A stretch of DNA of 64,000 nucleotides from an uncultured Hungatella sp. (GCA_949879025.1 CATLBO010000003.1:1-64000), one strand, 5' to 3'. Positions 41,033 through 50,478 are shown, numbered from the stretch's first letter. Program-made: numbers and translations. Notes: a model not told the origin generated them from the letters alone.

Positions 41033-41141
41033 AATTTTCTACCCTGCTATTGTCTCCCCTCGAATGTCGTCTCAGGCGTAATTATCCCTAACAGTCCGTG
41101 CTAACCGAACCGCTATGATTGTTCCAGTATGTATGCTGTTT

Positions 41142-41203
41142 TGACAGTCCCCTTCCGGGCACCCCTTAATCCCCGGAAAACCTCCCCCAGGATGGGACTG
41201 TCA
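41142..41203 (-). other. Structured element: nested hairpin overlapping a G-quadruplex-capable motif
   Basis: Outer stem TGACAGTCCC 41142-41151 / GGGACTGTCA 41194-41203; inner TTCCGGG 41153-41159 / CCCGGAA 41172-41178; minus strand reads GGGGG-N9-GGGG-N5-GGGG-N9-GGGG. Confidence 0.55.
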
Positions 41204-41221
41204 TCTGTCATCACTTTTGTA

Positions 41222-41524
41222 TTAGTCGCCTAAAGCTTTCTTAACCTGAGCAATAACTTTCTTGCCGTTCATGGTTCCATAAGCCTGCATGTCAATATCC
41301 TGTACGATCTTGTCAGCGCCAACTTCTCCCTGAACTTTGCCCTTAGCAAAACGAACCTGGGGCCCTAACAGAATGATGTCAGCATCTGCATGATCTCTTG
41401 CACTTGCAACCGGGAATGCTGCGATATCGCAGTCATAACCCTCATCTGCTGCTGCTGCCTTCATTTTGTTTACCAGAAGGCTGGTGGACATACCTGCTGC
41501 ACATAACAGTACAATCTTTCTCAT
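41222..41524 (-). CDS. PTS lactose/cellobiose-family EIIB
   Basis: MRKIVLLCAAGMSTSLLVNKMK...DIILLGPQVRFAKG. Confidence 0.92.
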   Translation of the reverse strand: MRKIVLLCAAGMSTSLLVNKMKAAAADEGYDCDIAAFPVASARDHADADIILLGPQVRFAKGKVQGEVGADKIVQDIDMQAYGTMNGKKVIAQVKKALGD

Positions 41525-41562
41525 GATATAAGTTCTCCTTTCAAACCTTGATTATATATAAT

Positions 41563-41862
41563 TTATTTATTCTTCAGCATTTCAACCATTTCTTTTACAA
41601 GGTCGATTACAACCATTGCACACATCAGATGATCCTGAGAGTGTACAACCAGAAGGCTAATGTCGATCCCCTTACCGTTCAGTTCGTTCTGAATCAGCTC
41701 GGTCTGAACTTCATGTGCGCCCAGCAGAACCTCATCAGCCTCTTTCAGTTTAGCTTCGGCATCTTCAAACTTGCCTGCTCTTGCATCACGGAAAGCTTCC
41801 AGCGCCAGGCTTCTGGCATTGCCGCTGTTAACCACCAAATTCATGATTGCTATCTCGTCCAT
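41563..41862 (-). CDS. PTS lactose/cellobiose-family EIIA
   Basis: MDEIAIMNLVVNSGNARSLALEAFRDARAGKFEDAEAKLKEADE...LLVVHSQDHLMCAMVVIDL. Confidence 0.92.
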   Translation of the reverse strand: MDEIAIMNLVVNSGNARSLALEAFRDARAGKFEDAEAKLKEADEVLLGAHEVQTELIQNELNGKGIDISLLVVHSQDHLMCAMVVIDLVKEMVEMLKNK

Positions 41863-41964
41863 TGGTAACCCCTCCTTTTTAATTTGATATAGGGACATTC
41901 CCCATATATCCATTCCCAGAGTCATGTTTATCTATACTCATGACTGCCTGAGTCTGATATCTCA

Positions 41965-42279
41965 TTATGCAAACAGAATGAGCCATAGAAAGCGCAGCAT
42001 ATAAACAATGATCATAAAAGTCCAAACCACTTTCTCCGAACGCACGAAAGTGGATTCCTTCGACCAAACCCGATACAAACCGTATGGCGGGAGAAAAACG
42101 ATCCATGCATAAGTAGCTATGCGCCATTTGGAAAGCTTTTCCAGCACTGTCCCCTGTCCAGGCATAGCTGACATGGACTCCAATTCCTTTTTCAGTTTTT
42201 GATTACGTTCGCTGAGTTCTGATCTCTTCTCCGACTTTTCCACCGAAGATTTCTTCTTTCTGCCCACCTTTGAACTCAT
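41965..42279 (-). CDS. Small two-TM protein inside the PTS operon, unknown function
   Basis: Start MSSKVGRKKKSS with GGAGGAGATAGA upstream; basic N-terminus, TMs ATYAWIVFLPPYGLYRVW and VVWTFMIIVYMLRFLWLILFA. Confidence 0.7.
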   Translation of the reverse strand: MSSKVGRKKKSSVEKSEKRSELSERNQKLKKELESMSAMPGQGTVLEKLSKWRIATYAWIVFLPPYGLYRVWSKESTFVRSEKVVWTFMIIVYMLRFLWLILFA

Positions 42280-42321
42280 TCTATCTCCTCCAAAACTATA
42301 ACACAATTGCGTCTATATAAC

Positions 42322-43590
42322 TTACTCTTCTGCAGGTACCTGCTGATTGTTCAGCGCAATAACGAACGGCGTATAGATAACCGCTGCCACAAGAATAACA
42401 ATTACCTGCGATAATCCTGCAGTAATGCTGCCACCGCCGGCCAAAAAACCACACAGGAATGGAGGAGTCGTCCATGGTGCATTTACTACCAGCCTTGGGC
42501 AGAATCCGATAGCCGTCAGGATATAGCCGATTCCTACGGATGCAAGCGGAGAAAGCATAAACGGAATCATCAGCATCGGGTTCATAACAATCGGAATACC
42601 GAAAATCAACGGCTCATTAATATTGAAAATTCCGCAGGGAAGAGCCAGCTTGGCAATAGCCCTAAAATCCTCTCTCTTGGAGAACAGGAAAATAGCAATC
42701 AGCAGTCCGCCTGTAATTCCGCTTCCTGTAAGGGAGAAGAATGTACTCCAGAATGGTGAACAAACAATATTAGGAGCTGCCATGCCTGCTGCATAAGCAG
42801 CCTCGTTCTCAGCATATGCCGCCAGGAAGATAGGCTCAAAAATACCATTCAAAGTGTTGGGGCCATGAATACCAAATACCCACAGCAAAGAACACATAAA
42901 TGCAATAACAAGAACTCCTAACGGATGGGTCATAACGCCGCTCAACGGAGTCTGGATGAATTTAATGATAGCTTCCGGCACCATCATGCCAGTAATAGCG
43001 GTAAATGCAAATCCAAATGCTGATATAGCGAAAATAACAACCGCACAGGGAAGCAGGATGCTGAAGGATTTTGCAACATTAGATGGTACGCTGTCCGGCA
43101 TATGTATGGACAGCTTGCCGCTGGATACCAGTTTGCAATAAAACTCGGTTGCAACAAGGGAAACCATCAGGGCTACAAACAATCCGGCTGCAGCCGTAAC
43201 GTTGGAACCAAGGCCGTTGCTTGTGTCAACTACAGAAATGTAGCAAGCCAAAGCCGTAACCGGAATGGCCCAGTCATTCTGACCCAAAGCCATACCTAAT
43301 TCCATTGATACCAAGACACAGACACCAATAGCCATCATGTTCATAGTACCATAGTTTGCAGCATCAAAAATAGGCTTTAAAGAACCTAACCAGGCCATAC
43401 CTGGGAGATTAGCAAGGCTGACATAGCCTTCTGTGGTGTTACATACAACGTTAGAAAGCAACGTACAGACAGAACCCACAATGATGATAGGCATCAAATT
43501 AGTAAAACCATTCTTGATGGCATTAATATGCCTCTGACCCTGGATTTTCGTCGCAAACATGAGAAATCCATTCATCATTTTATCTTTCAT
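42322..43590 (-). CDS. PTS cellobiose-family EIIC permease
   Basis: MKDKMMNGFLMFATKIQGQRHINAIKNGF; LWVFGIHGPNTLNGIFEPIFLAA; FNINEPLIFGIPIVMNP. Confidence 0.92.
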   Translation of the reverse strand: MKDKMMNGFLMFATKIQGQRHINAIKNGFTNLMPIIIVGSVCTLLSNVVCNTTEGYVSLANLPGMAWLGSLKPIFDAANYGTMNMMAIGVCVLVSMELGMALGQNDWAIPVTALACYISVVDTSNGLGSNVTAAAGLFVALMVSLVATEFYCKLVSSGKLSIHMPDSVPSNVAKSFSILLPCAVVIFAISAFGFAFTAITGMMVPEAIIKFIQTPLSGVMTHPLGVLVIAFMCSLLWVFGIHGPNTLNGIFEPIFLAAYAENEAAYAAGMAAPNIVCSPFWSTFFSLTGSGITGGLLIAIFLFSKREDFRAIAKLALPCGIFNINEPLIFGIPIVMNPMLMIPFMLSPLASVGIGYILTAIGFCPRLVVNAPWTTPPFLCGFLAGGGSITAGLSQVIVILVAAVIYTPFVIALNNQQVPAEE

Positions 43591-43700
43591 AGCGAACCCT
43601 CCTAAGTTTTCATTCCCTAATGTGCGCGCATTTATTAGGTCTGTCATATTGACTGTTATTTATCATACCATGTAAGGAAATAGAACTCCATATCAACTTT

Positions 43701-43718
43701 TTCCATTTTAAAGTGGAA
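43701..43718. promoter_or_regulatory. 18-bp imperfect palindrome upstream of the PTS operon
   Basis: TTCCATTTTAAAGTGGAA (one mismatch between half-sites), about 110 bp upstream of the EIIC start. Confidence 0.5.
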
Positions 43719-43866
43719 CATTTTTCTCTTCGCTCTGTTTTTCATGTCAATTATGTCGGTTTTTGATAGGAATCCCCCTATATTCCTTGTGTAATAATGC
43801 ACCTTAATTTTTTTGGTTTTACCAGCTTTTGGGAATTTTCACTTTTCAGGGTTTTTTACAGCTTCA

Positions 43867-45840
43867 CTATACCTCATCTTCTACTTGCTGCTCCATCTTT
43901 AAAAGGAGATTTCTCAGCGTATCGTAGCTCTGATATTTTATTAGTTCCTGCATGCTTTCCCCATCCAGCAGCAACTTAGCCGTCACCTGATAAAACTGCT
44001 GAACATCAAAATGTTCATAGTTAGCTACGGAAACAAGGAAAATAACCTGGATCAGGCTGTCCGGAGCATCTTCTGTCCACAGAATAGGGTCATCCAGAAC
44101 TGCCACACATACAAAAGGGCGCTCTCCCATAACTTCAATGGGATGCGGCATTGCTACAAAATTACCAAAAGCTGTCTTAGCCAGAACTTCTCTTGCCCTC
44201 ACCGAATCAATAAATTCTTTGGGAGCAAGCCCTTTATCGCACACAAACCCACATAAAGTCCGCAGAGCTTCCTCTTTATTGGCAAATTTCATATGGGGAA
44301 GAAACAGCTCTTTGGGGTAAATATCCAGCACAGGGCTGTCTACTTTTCCCATAAGAGTTTTTTTCACTGCCTGAATGTCAGAGCTTTTCAAGAAATATTC
44401 TACCTCCTGAATAGGAACCGGAATTTTCACCGGAATCGGCACCGTAGTAAACACATAGTCAATTTCCGTGAAATCCTGCTCGCCAATCCTCCCAACATCG
44501 CATACGCTGATTTTATTAAGGTAAGAGCCAAACTCTGTCTTATATCTGTGAAGAAGCAGCTGCGCACTGCCTCTTCCTGAAGCACAGACTAAAAGTATGT
44601 TTTTCTTGGCTACTTCCGTCTTTTTTCTCTCCAGAGCCAAAGCAAAAAGAAGCGCTATATAGCCAATCTCGTCTTCTTTCATAGCCTTGTGAAATTTGTG
44701 GTTCAGCACTACGCAAGCTGTTGTCGCCATTGTATAAGCGAAAGAATATCGCTCTTTTATGTCTTTCAGCAAAGGATTTGTCAATTTCATGTCGTGCTGC
44801 AGCCGCACCACCAGCGGAACCATATGCTGACTTAAAGACATACGCAATTCCAAATCTTCACGAAAGTCAAATTTAAATGCATCATTAACTGCTCCCAGCA
44901 TCTGATCCACTAGATCGCTTATCTCTTGGCTGATAACCAGATTTCCTTCCGATTCCTCACCGATGCCCGCATTAAGCACCATCTTTTTTCCTTCCAGATG
45001 AATAGCTATGTATACAATCTCACTGGGAGGAAATCCCACTGAAAACTTCTCCTTTATCATACCAAGGATCTCTTCTGCCATCCGGTATGTCTTCTTATTT
45101 CGGACTTTCTCCCCATCGCCTTCCACCATGGGCACATAATGCCCTCCCCGCATCCGGAGGATAGCGATCTGAATATGGAGAATCAGGTTTTGGAATGCCA
45201 CATTCGAAATGTCAAAATTATATTTTGACAGGCATCCCCGCACACATTTATAAATCCACTGGATTTCCTCTGTCACATCCTGATCTCCGCCTAATTTCTC
45301 TGCAAGCTTTATTTTCTCCGCCACATAACCTGCAATGCATAGACGGCGGTCAAACTCTTTCCCTTCCACACAAACTCCGTAATTAGGCTTTCTCTTCAGG
45401 CTTAAGTTATACTCTCCAAGGAGACATTCCACTTCCTTCAGATTATTGGTCAGCGTTTTTTTTGAGATGTAAAGCAATTCGCTTAAATCGTCCAGCTTTA
45501 CATACCGCTCCGCATTAAGGAGGTATTCTAAAAGATACTGCACTCGCTCCTCTGAGGAATTGGGTATGGCTGACTCCTGAAGTTCCCGCTTCTGCATCAG
45601 TTCTTCCAGTTCTTTCCTTCGTCCTGGATTTGCAACCACCAGGCGGTATCCCGACCCATGCTTTGATTCTACATATACCTCAAACTCACTAAGCAGCTCA
45701 TTCAGATTCTTCAATTGGTTCCTTATGGTCTTGCTGCTTACCCCCAGTTCTTCGGCTAATGCCTCCGCTGTCTGATATTCGCTTTCGGACAGTCTTCGAT
45801 AAATATCACTCATCTGTCTGCTAACCATGTGCATCTCCAC
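43867..45840 (-). CDS. BglG/LicR-like transcriptional regulator (HTH, two PRDs, EIIB-like and EIIA domains)
   Basis: N-terminal HTH ALAEELGVSSKTIRNQLKNLNELL; PRDs; NILLVCASGRGSAQLLLHRY (EIIB-like); NFVAMPHPIEVMGERPFVCVAVL (EIIA). Confidence 0.9.
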   Translation of the reverse strand: MEMHMVSRQMSDIYRRLSESEYQTAEALAEELGVSSKTIRNQLKNLNELLSEFEVYVESKHGSGYRLVVANPGRRKELEELMQKRELQESAIPNSSEERVQYLLEYLLNAERYVKLDDLSELLYISKKTLTNNLKEVECLLGEYNLSLKRKPNYGVCVEGKEFDRRLCIAGYVAEKIKLAEKLGGDQDVTEEIQWIYKCVRGCLSKYNFDISNVAFQNLILHIQIAILRMRGGHYVPMVEGDGEKVRNKKTYRMAEEILGMIKEKFSVGFPPSEIVYIAIHLEGKKMVLNAGIGEESEGNLVISQEISDLVDQMLGAVNDAFKFDFREDLELRMSLSQHMVPLVVRLQHDMKLTNPLLKDIKERYSFAYTMATTACVVLNHKFHKAMKEDEIGYIALLFALALERKKTEVAKKNILLVCASGRGSAQLLLHRYKTEFGSYLNKISVCDVGRIGEQDFTEIDYVFTTVPIPVKIPVPIQEVEYFLKSSDIQAVKKTLMGKVDSPVLDIYPKELFLPHMKFANKEEALRTLCGFVCDKGLAPKEFIDSVRAREVLAKTAFGNFVAMPHPIEVMGERPFVCVAVLDDPILWTEDAPDSLIQVIFLVSVANYEHFDVQQFYQVTAKLLLDGESMQELIKYQSYDTLRNLLLKMEQQVEDEV

Positions 45841-46080
45841 TTCCCGTCATCGCTATTACGCTAATAGCACCTGCTATGACTTTTTATGATATTTCCGCTG
45901 TTTACTTGATAATAAGTCCTATTATAGCAAATTAGCCTTTTTAATCCAAGTAGAATTTTTTGTAATTGGGAGGGAATTTCTAAATGCCAAATCTTAAATG
46001 CAAATGTCTTACTGGAATCTTCCTATCACCAAAACTGCTCTGAACGTTTAATATTAAATGTATTTCTTCTAATTTAATAA

Positions 46081-46127
46081 GAGTATCGCCTTTAGCATTA
46101 TAATACATATGCTTTAAAGCGATACTC
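46081..46127 (-). terminator. hairpin downstream of the DUF6147-like gene
   Basis: GAGTATCGC 46081-46089 / GCGATACTC 46119-46127 with further inner pairing, followed on minus strand by TTATTAAATT. Confidence 0.5.
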
Positions 46128-46190
46128 CGAAATTATAAAAATTAATCTTGTTAAAATAAATACACTTTTATACTATGACTGCTTTACAGC

Positions 46191-46718
46191 TCACTTTAAT
46201 TCACCCACACTGCGAAATACTGGATAATCGGTAAGGAGCACTCCGTCCGTTTGCGTATTTTTGGTTTCATATGAGCCACTTGGGGTTCTTACTTTGTGTT
46301 CACACCTTACACGATAATAATAATTTGTTGTCAAATTATACACATCAAAAGCCGTCTCTCCAGCAAATAGTAAACCATTTGGTTTATCAGCAGCAAAAAA
46401 CTCTTTTGTGAATGTGTCTACTAAACTCCAGCTTCCAGAAGTCCCTTTCCTTCTCTCTAACCTTACTGTTAGGCATGCCCAATTTACAGAATTATACGAA
46501 GTAAAATCTGCGTAAATTCCCAGTACGCCCTCTCCCTTATTAGTTACTTCTGAAATCCCGCTTGCCAAATAGCTGCTTCTTGGTTCTATCATAGAATTCA
46601 CACTATCTTTTTCAGAAGACGAGCTTGTTATAATCTCATCATTTGCAAATGCAATATTAGAAGCCAGCATTACCATAGTAGTCACTAACCCAATTACTTT
46701 TATTATTCTTCTCTTCAC
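46191..46718 (-). CDS. Secreted protein, DUF6147-like
   Basis: Signal peptide MKRRIIKVIGLVTTMVMLASNIAFA; PRSSYLASGISEVTNKGEGVLGIYADFTSYNSV. Family from memory. Confidence 0.6.
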   Translation of the reverse strand: MKRRIIKVIGLVTTMVMLASNIAFANDEIITSSSSEKDSVNSMIEPRSSYLASGISEVTNKGEGVLGIYADFTSYNSVNWACLTVRLERRKGTSGSWSLVDTFTKEFFAADKPNGLLFAGETAFDVYNLTTNYYYRVRCEHKVRTPSGSYETKNTQTDGVLLTDYPVFRSVGELK

Positions 46719-46750
46719 AAATAATTCCCCCTTTTAATACTTGATTCTTT

Positions 46751-47560
46751 TCAGTTATAATACTTAATTCCTTGTACAATTCGAGTGAACTCACTCTCTT
46801 CAATCTCTCCTTGCAAGATATAGTATTGATAGTCATGAATAAGTCTCGCACTAAATTCAACTTTTCCTTCACTCAATTCATTCTTAAAAATATCTATTTC
46901 TTCATTCAAGAAAGAATTGTATACCTTACTATGTTTTTTCATATCAGAAGCATAACTAAAAGAAGTTGGTTTATCACTTGAACCTTGATAGAAAAATATA
47001 GATGTATTATTATCATTAATAAATATAATCCTACTTCTTTTCTCAACCACCGTTAATTCATAAAATATAAATTTTTCAGGTAAATAAGATAACTCTAGAA
47101 CCTCTATTTGTAATTCTTCATCTATTTGTCTATAGGCTCTGTCTTCTTCTGAACTATCATCCTCAACCACATTATCCGGACTATTATTAATTGTTATCAC
47201 ATTCTCCAAGTCTTTCCGTTCCCGCACCTCATACACATAATGCCTTTTTGCTCCAGCCCACATTCCACCGCCAAGCACTATTGTCCCTAAAATCGCCGCA
47301 ACTGCCATTACCTTGGCAAACCTTCTTATCCGTCTGCCACTGCCCCTGCGGTGACTGTGTTCCCGTTCCACCCTGTCCCAAATTCTCTGAAATTCGCCTT
47401 TCGGGGCATCCAGTGCTCTATTATCGCTTTTCCCGGCTTGTTCCGCAAACCAATCCAGCTCCTCTGCCAACTGTTCCTCCGTAGATCTGAAAGCCTCTGC
47501 TATTTTCCGTTCTACGTTCAGCTGCCTTTTATCATTTCTCTTCACAGGCCTACCTCGCAT
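46751..47560 (-). CDS. DUF4367-like anti-sigma-type transmembrane protein
   Basis: Cytoplasmic N-terminus, TM AKVMAVAAILGTIVLGGGMWAGA, DUF4367-like ectodomain ending ILQGEIEESEFTRIVQGIKY. Confidence 0.7.
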   Translation of the reverse strand: MRGRPVKRNDKRQLNVERKIAEAFRSTEEQLAEELDWFAEQAGKSDNRALDAPKGEFQRIWDRVEREHSHRRGSGRRIRRFAKVMAVAAILGTIVLGGGMWAGAKRHYVYEVRERKDLENVITINNSPDNVVEDDSSEEDRAYRQIDEELQIEVLELSYLPEKFIFYELTVVEKRSRIIFINDNNTSIFFYQGSSDKPTSFSYASDMKKHSKVYNSFLNEEIDIFKNELSEGKVEFSARLIHDYQYYILQGEIEESEFTRIVQGIKYYN

Positions 47561-47692
47561 ATTTCTTCTGATTTCAGGAAATCATTTTCTATAGGTGTTT
47601 TGGGGTTGACTTTTTTAAGTGATTGTTTAGTATATATAGGTATACAGCTGCCCACATGGGTCTGCGTTTTGTAAAATTGGAGGTTTCTTCTT

Positions 47693-48766
47693 ATGAAAAA
47701 AATCATTTTAACCGGTGGCGGGACCGCCGGCCATGTAACACCAAATCTAGCTTTAATTCCTTCCCTGCAGGAACATAGGTACGAAATTCGTTATATCGGT
47801 TCCTATGAAGGAATCGAAAAAAAACTTATCAAAGGCACTGGCATCCCCTATGACGGCATTTCCTCCGGCAAGCTGCGCCGATATTTCGACCTAAAAAACT
47901 TCTCGGACCCTTTCCGTGTGATAAAAGGATATATGGAAGCAAGGAATCTTCTGAAAAAGCACAAACCAGATGTAATCTTTTCCAAAGGCGGCTTTGTGGC
48001 TGTTCCCGTAGTATTGGCTGCAAAGCATTATGGCATTCCTACGATTATCCATGAATCTGATATGACCCCCGGACTTGCCAATAAGCTGTGCATTCCCTCT
48101 GCCAAAAAGGTCTGCTGTAATTTTCCCGAAACGCTCCAATACCTTCCTAAGGAAAAAGCTGTGCTTACCGGATCTCCTATCCGGGAAGAACTTCTTCAAG
48201 GAGATCGTCTTTCCGGCCTCCGCCATACCCACCTGTCAGCCGACAAACCTATAATTCTGGTTATCGGAGGAAGCCTTGGCTCCGTAATGGTCAATACCGC
48301 CGTACGGGATCTTCTGCCGCATCTACTGCCTGATTATCAGGTAGTACATATCTGTGGAAAGAATCATCTGGATGAAAACCTTACAAACACCCAGGGATAT
48401 GTACAGTACGAATATGTAGATGCACCGCTGAAACATCTGTTTGCCGCTGCTGATCTGGTTTTGTCCAGGGCAGGCGCCAATTCCATTTGTGAAATTCTGG
48501 CACTGCGCAAGCCTAATGTGCTAATCCCGCTTTCAGCCGCCGCCAGCCGTGGAGACCAAATCCTTAACGCCAATTCTTTTGCTAAACAAGGCTTTAGCAC
48601 GGTTCTGGCAGAAGAATCCATAACCCCTGATCGTTTGTATCAGGCAATTCATGATACCTATGAAAATCGCTCCTCTTTTATTCATCAAATGGAGCAAAGC
48701 CATCTCACCAATGCCATACAAACTATCATAAGCCTTATTGAAGAATGTGCATCTAACAAAAACTGA
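47693..48766 (+). CDS. murG: MurG-type glycosyltransferase
   Basis: IILTGGGTAGHVTPNLALIPSL, VIFSKGGFVAVPVVLAAK, VIGGSLGSVMVNTAVR, VLSRAGANSICEILAL, IPLSAAASRGDQILNA. Confidence 0.9.
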   Translation: MKKIILTGGGTAGHVTPNLALIPSLQEHRYEIRYIGSYEGIEKKLIKGTGIPYDGISSGKLRRYFDLKNFSDPFRVIKGYMEARNLLKKHKPDVIFSKGGFVAVPVVLAAKHYGIPTIIHESDMTPGLANKLCIPSAKKVCCNFPETLQYLPKEKAVLTGSPIREELLQGDRLSGLRHTHLSADKPIILVIGGSLGSVMVNTAVRDLLPHLLPDYQVVHICGKNHLDENLTNTQGYVQYEYVDAPLKHLFAAADLVLSRAGANSICEILALRKPNVLIPLSAAASRGDQILNANSFAKQGFSTVLAEESITPDRLYQAIHDTYENRSSFIHQMEQSHLTNAIQTIISLIEECASNKN

Positions 48767-48767
48767 T

Positions 48768-49301
48768 TCAATCCTTAAGCAGTTTCATTATACGTCTTCT
48801 GATTCTGGATATGCGCATTCTGCATGTAGCATCACTGATATTCAGAATCTGACATACCTGTTCCCGTGGCCTTCCCTCAATCATATGGAGGATGGCCACT
48901 TCACGCAGAGCCGGTGTCATGGACAGAATGCTTTCACGGATTCTCTTCAATTCTTCTTCCTCAATCACACCATTCCCCACATCCTTCTCGTTCTTGTTCC
49001 GCAGGATCTCAGCCTCAGTGGAAGAATCTTCTGCATCAATGCTTATTTCCTCATGCCGTTTCAAACGACGAAAATAATCATTGCATCTGTTCCGAAGAAT
49101 TTTCATCAGCATTCCCTTTCTTTGTGCCATATTCCATCCAGGGAATTTATCTCCGTATTTGTCCATGAATGCCACAAATGTATCCTGAATAATATCATCA
49201 ATTTCGCATTCTGGTACATTTCTGCTTAATGCTGCCAGCCGAAGGGCCTTTTGATATGTTTCATACAGTTCCTGCAACAATTCCTTTTGCTCTTGATGCA
49301 T
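48768..49301 (-). CDS. RNA polymerase sigma-70 family (ECF-like) factor
   Basis: CEIDDIIQDTFVAFMDKYGDKFPGW (region 2), MTPALREVAILHMIEGRPREQVCQILNISDATCRMRISRIRRRIM (region 4). Confidence 0.85.
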   Translation of the reverse strand: MHQEQKELLQELYETYQKALRLAALSRNVPECEIDDIIQDTFVAFMDKYGDKFPGWNMAQRKGMLMKILRNRCNDYFRRLKRHEEISIDAEDSSTEAEILRNKNEKDVGNGVIEEEELKRIRESILSMTPALREVAILHMIEGRPREQVCQILNISDATCRMRISRIRRRIMKLLKD

Positions 49302-49378
49302 GGTATTCTCCTAATATTCAGGTTTCTCATCATGTTTGCAGGAGTTGCTGCCTGTGCATATTAAGCCTACCATCCTGA

Positions 49379-49795
49379 CTACAGCCGGGACGTTACTGCC
49401 TCTACGATGCTCTTCGTTTCTTCTGCAGAAACAGAGCCTGGCTTCCATGCTACCATTTCAGGTCCGTCTTTATAGCGGGGGATTACATGCATGTGAAAAT
49501 GCATCACCGTCTGCCCGGCAGCTTCTCCATTATTCTGTACCAGATTAAAACCGGCGCAGTCCAAACCGCTTTCCATAGCCTTTCCAAGCTTTGCTGCCAC
49601 CTTTAAGACCTTTGCTGCGACAGCTTCATCCAACTGGCATAGATTCTGATAATGCTGCTTTGGTAAAATCAGGGCGTGCCCCTTAGAAGCCGGACCAGCG
49701 TCCAGAATCACGCGGAAATCATCATCCTCATACAGAGACGCCGTAGGTATTACTCCGTTAGCAAGTTTGCAGAAAATACAATCATCTTTTACCAT
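49379..49795 (-). CDS. HIT-family protein
   Basis: DDCIFCKLANGVIPTASLYED; GQTVMHFHMHVIPRY. Start at 49795 with GAGGAGG upstream. Confidence 0.92.
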   Translation of the reverse strand: MVKDDCIFCKLANGVIPTASLYEDDDFRVILDAGPASKGHALILPKQHYQNLCQLDEAVAAKVLKVAAKLGKAMESGLDCAGFNLVQNNGEAAGQTVMHFHMHVIPRYKDGPEMVAWKPGSVSAEETKSIVEAVTSRL

Positions 49796-50415
49796 ATGTC
49801 CTCCTCTATCCAACCAATTTTTTTAACAGGTTTCCGATACAAAATTATCCCCATAAGAATTCCCAGCACAAGTCCTGCCACATGAGCTGCATTATTCACT
49901 CCGCTGCTGGTAAAACCATGGTAGAGAGAAAAAAACGCCAGAATCACCATCTGTCTGGTATTTAAGTCTTCCAGCCTTCCCTTATTCACTGCCACAGCAT
50001 AAGCCAGCCCCCCAACTACGCCAAAAATAGCTCCGGAAGCCCCTGCTGATACTGCATAATCTTCCCGTATGATATTTATCCAAAGCGATATCACGTTTGC
50101 TCCGATTCCACATATCAAGTAAAAAGCTGCATATTTGACTTTCCCCAGCGCTCGTTCCAGATTATCACCCAGAACAAACAGAATCAGCATATTATTAGCA
50201 AGATGTTCCACTCCGAAATGCATAAAAACAGCTGTTAAAAGCCGCCAGTATTCCTTCCCATACAAAACCGCCGGTTCAAACAAAGCTCCATGATCAATCA
50301 TAAACTCAGCATCTTCGGTGAACCCTTTTGTCTCCAAATATAAAAAAACGATTATATTTGCGGCAATAATGGCAAAATTTACATAAGCGGTTTTTCGGTA
50401 TCTTCCCAGTTCCAT
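49789..50415 (-). CDS. Rhomboid-family intramembrane serine protease
   Basis: FMHFGVEHLANNMLILFVLG, catalytic GASGAIFGVVGG, NNAAHVAGLVLGI. Confidence 0.92.
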   Translation of the reverse strand: MELGRYRKTAYVNFAIIAANIIVFLYLETKGFTEDAEFMIDHGALFEPAVLYGKEYWRLLTAVFMHFGVEHLANNMLILFVLGDNLERALGKVKYAAFYLICGIGANVISLWINIIREDYAVSAGASGAIFGVVGGLAYAVAVNKGRLEDLNTRQMVILAFFSLYHGFTSSGVNNAAHVAGLVLGILMGIILYRKPVKKIGWIEEDIW

Positions 50416-50478
50416 AACCGTCTCCCTCGAAACTTATGTAATCCTATTCTACCATAGCTTTGGGGTTTTGTTAAGATT

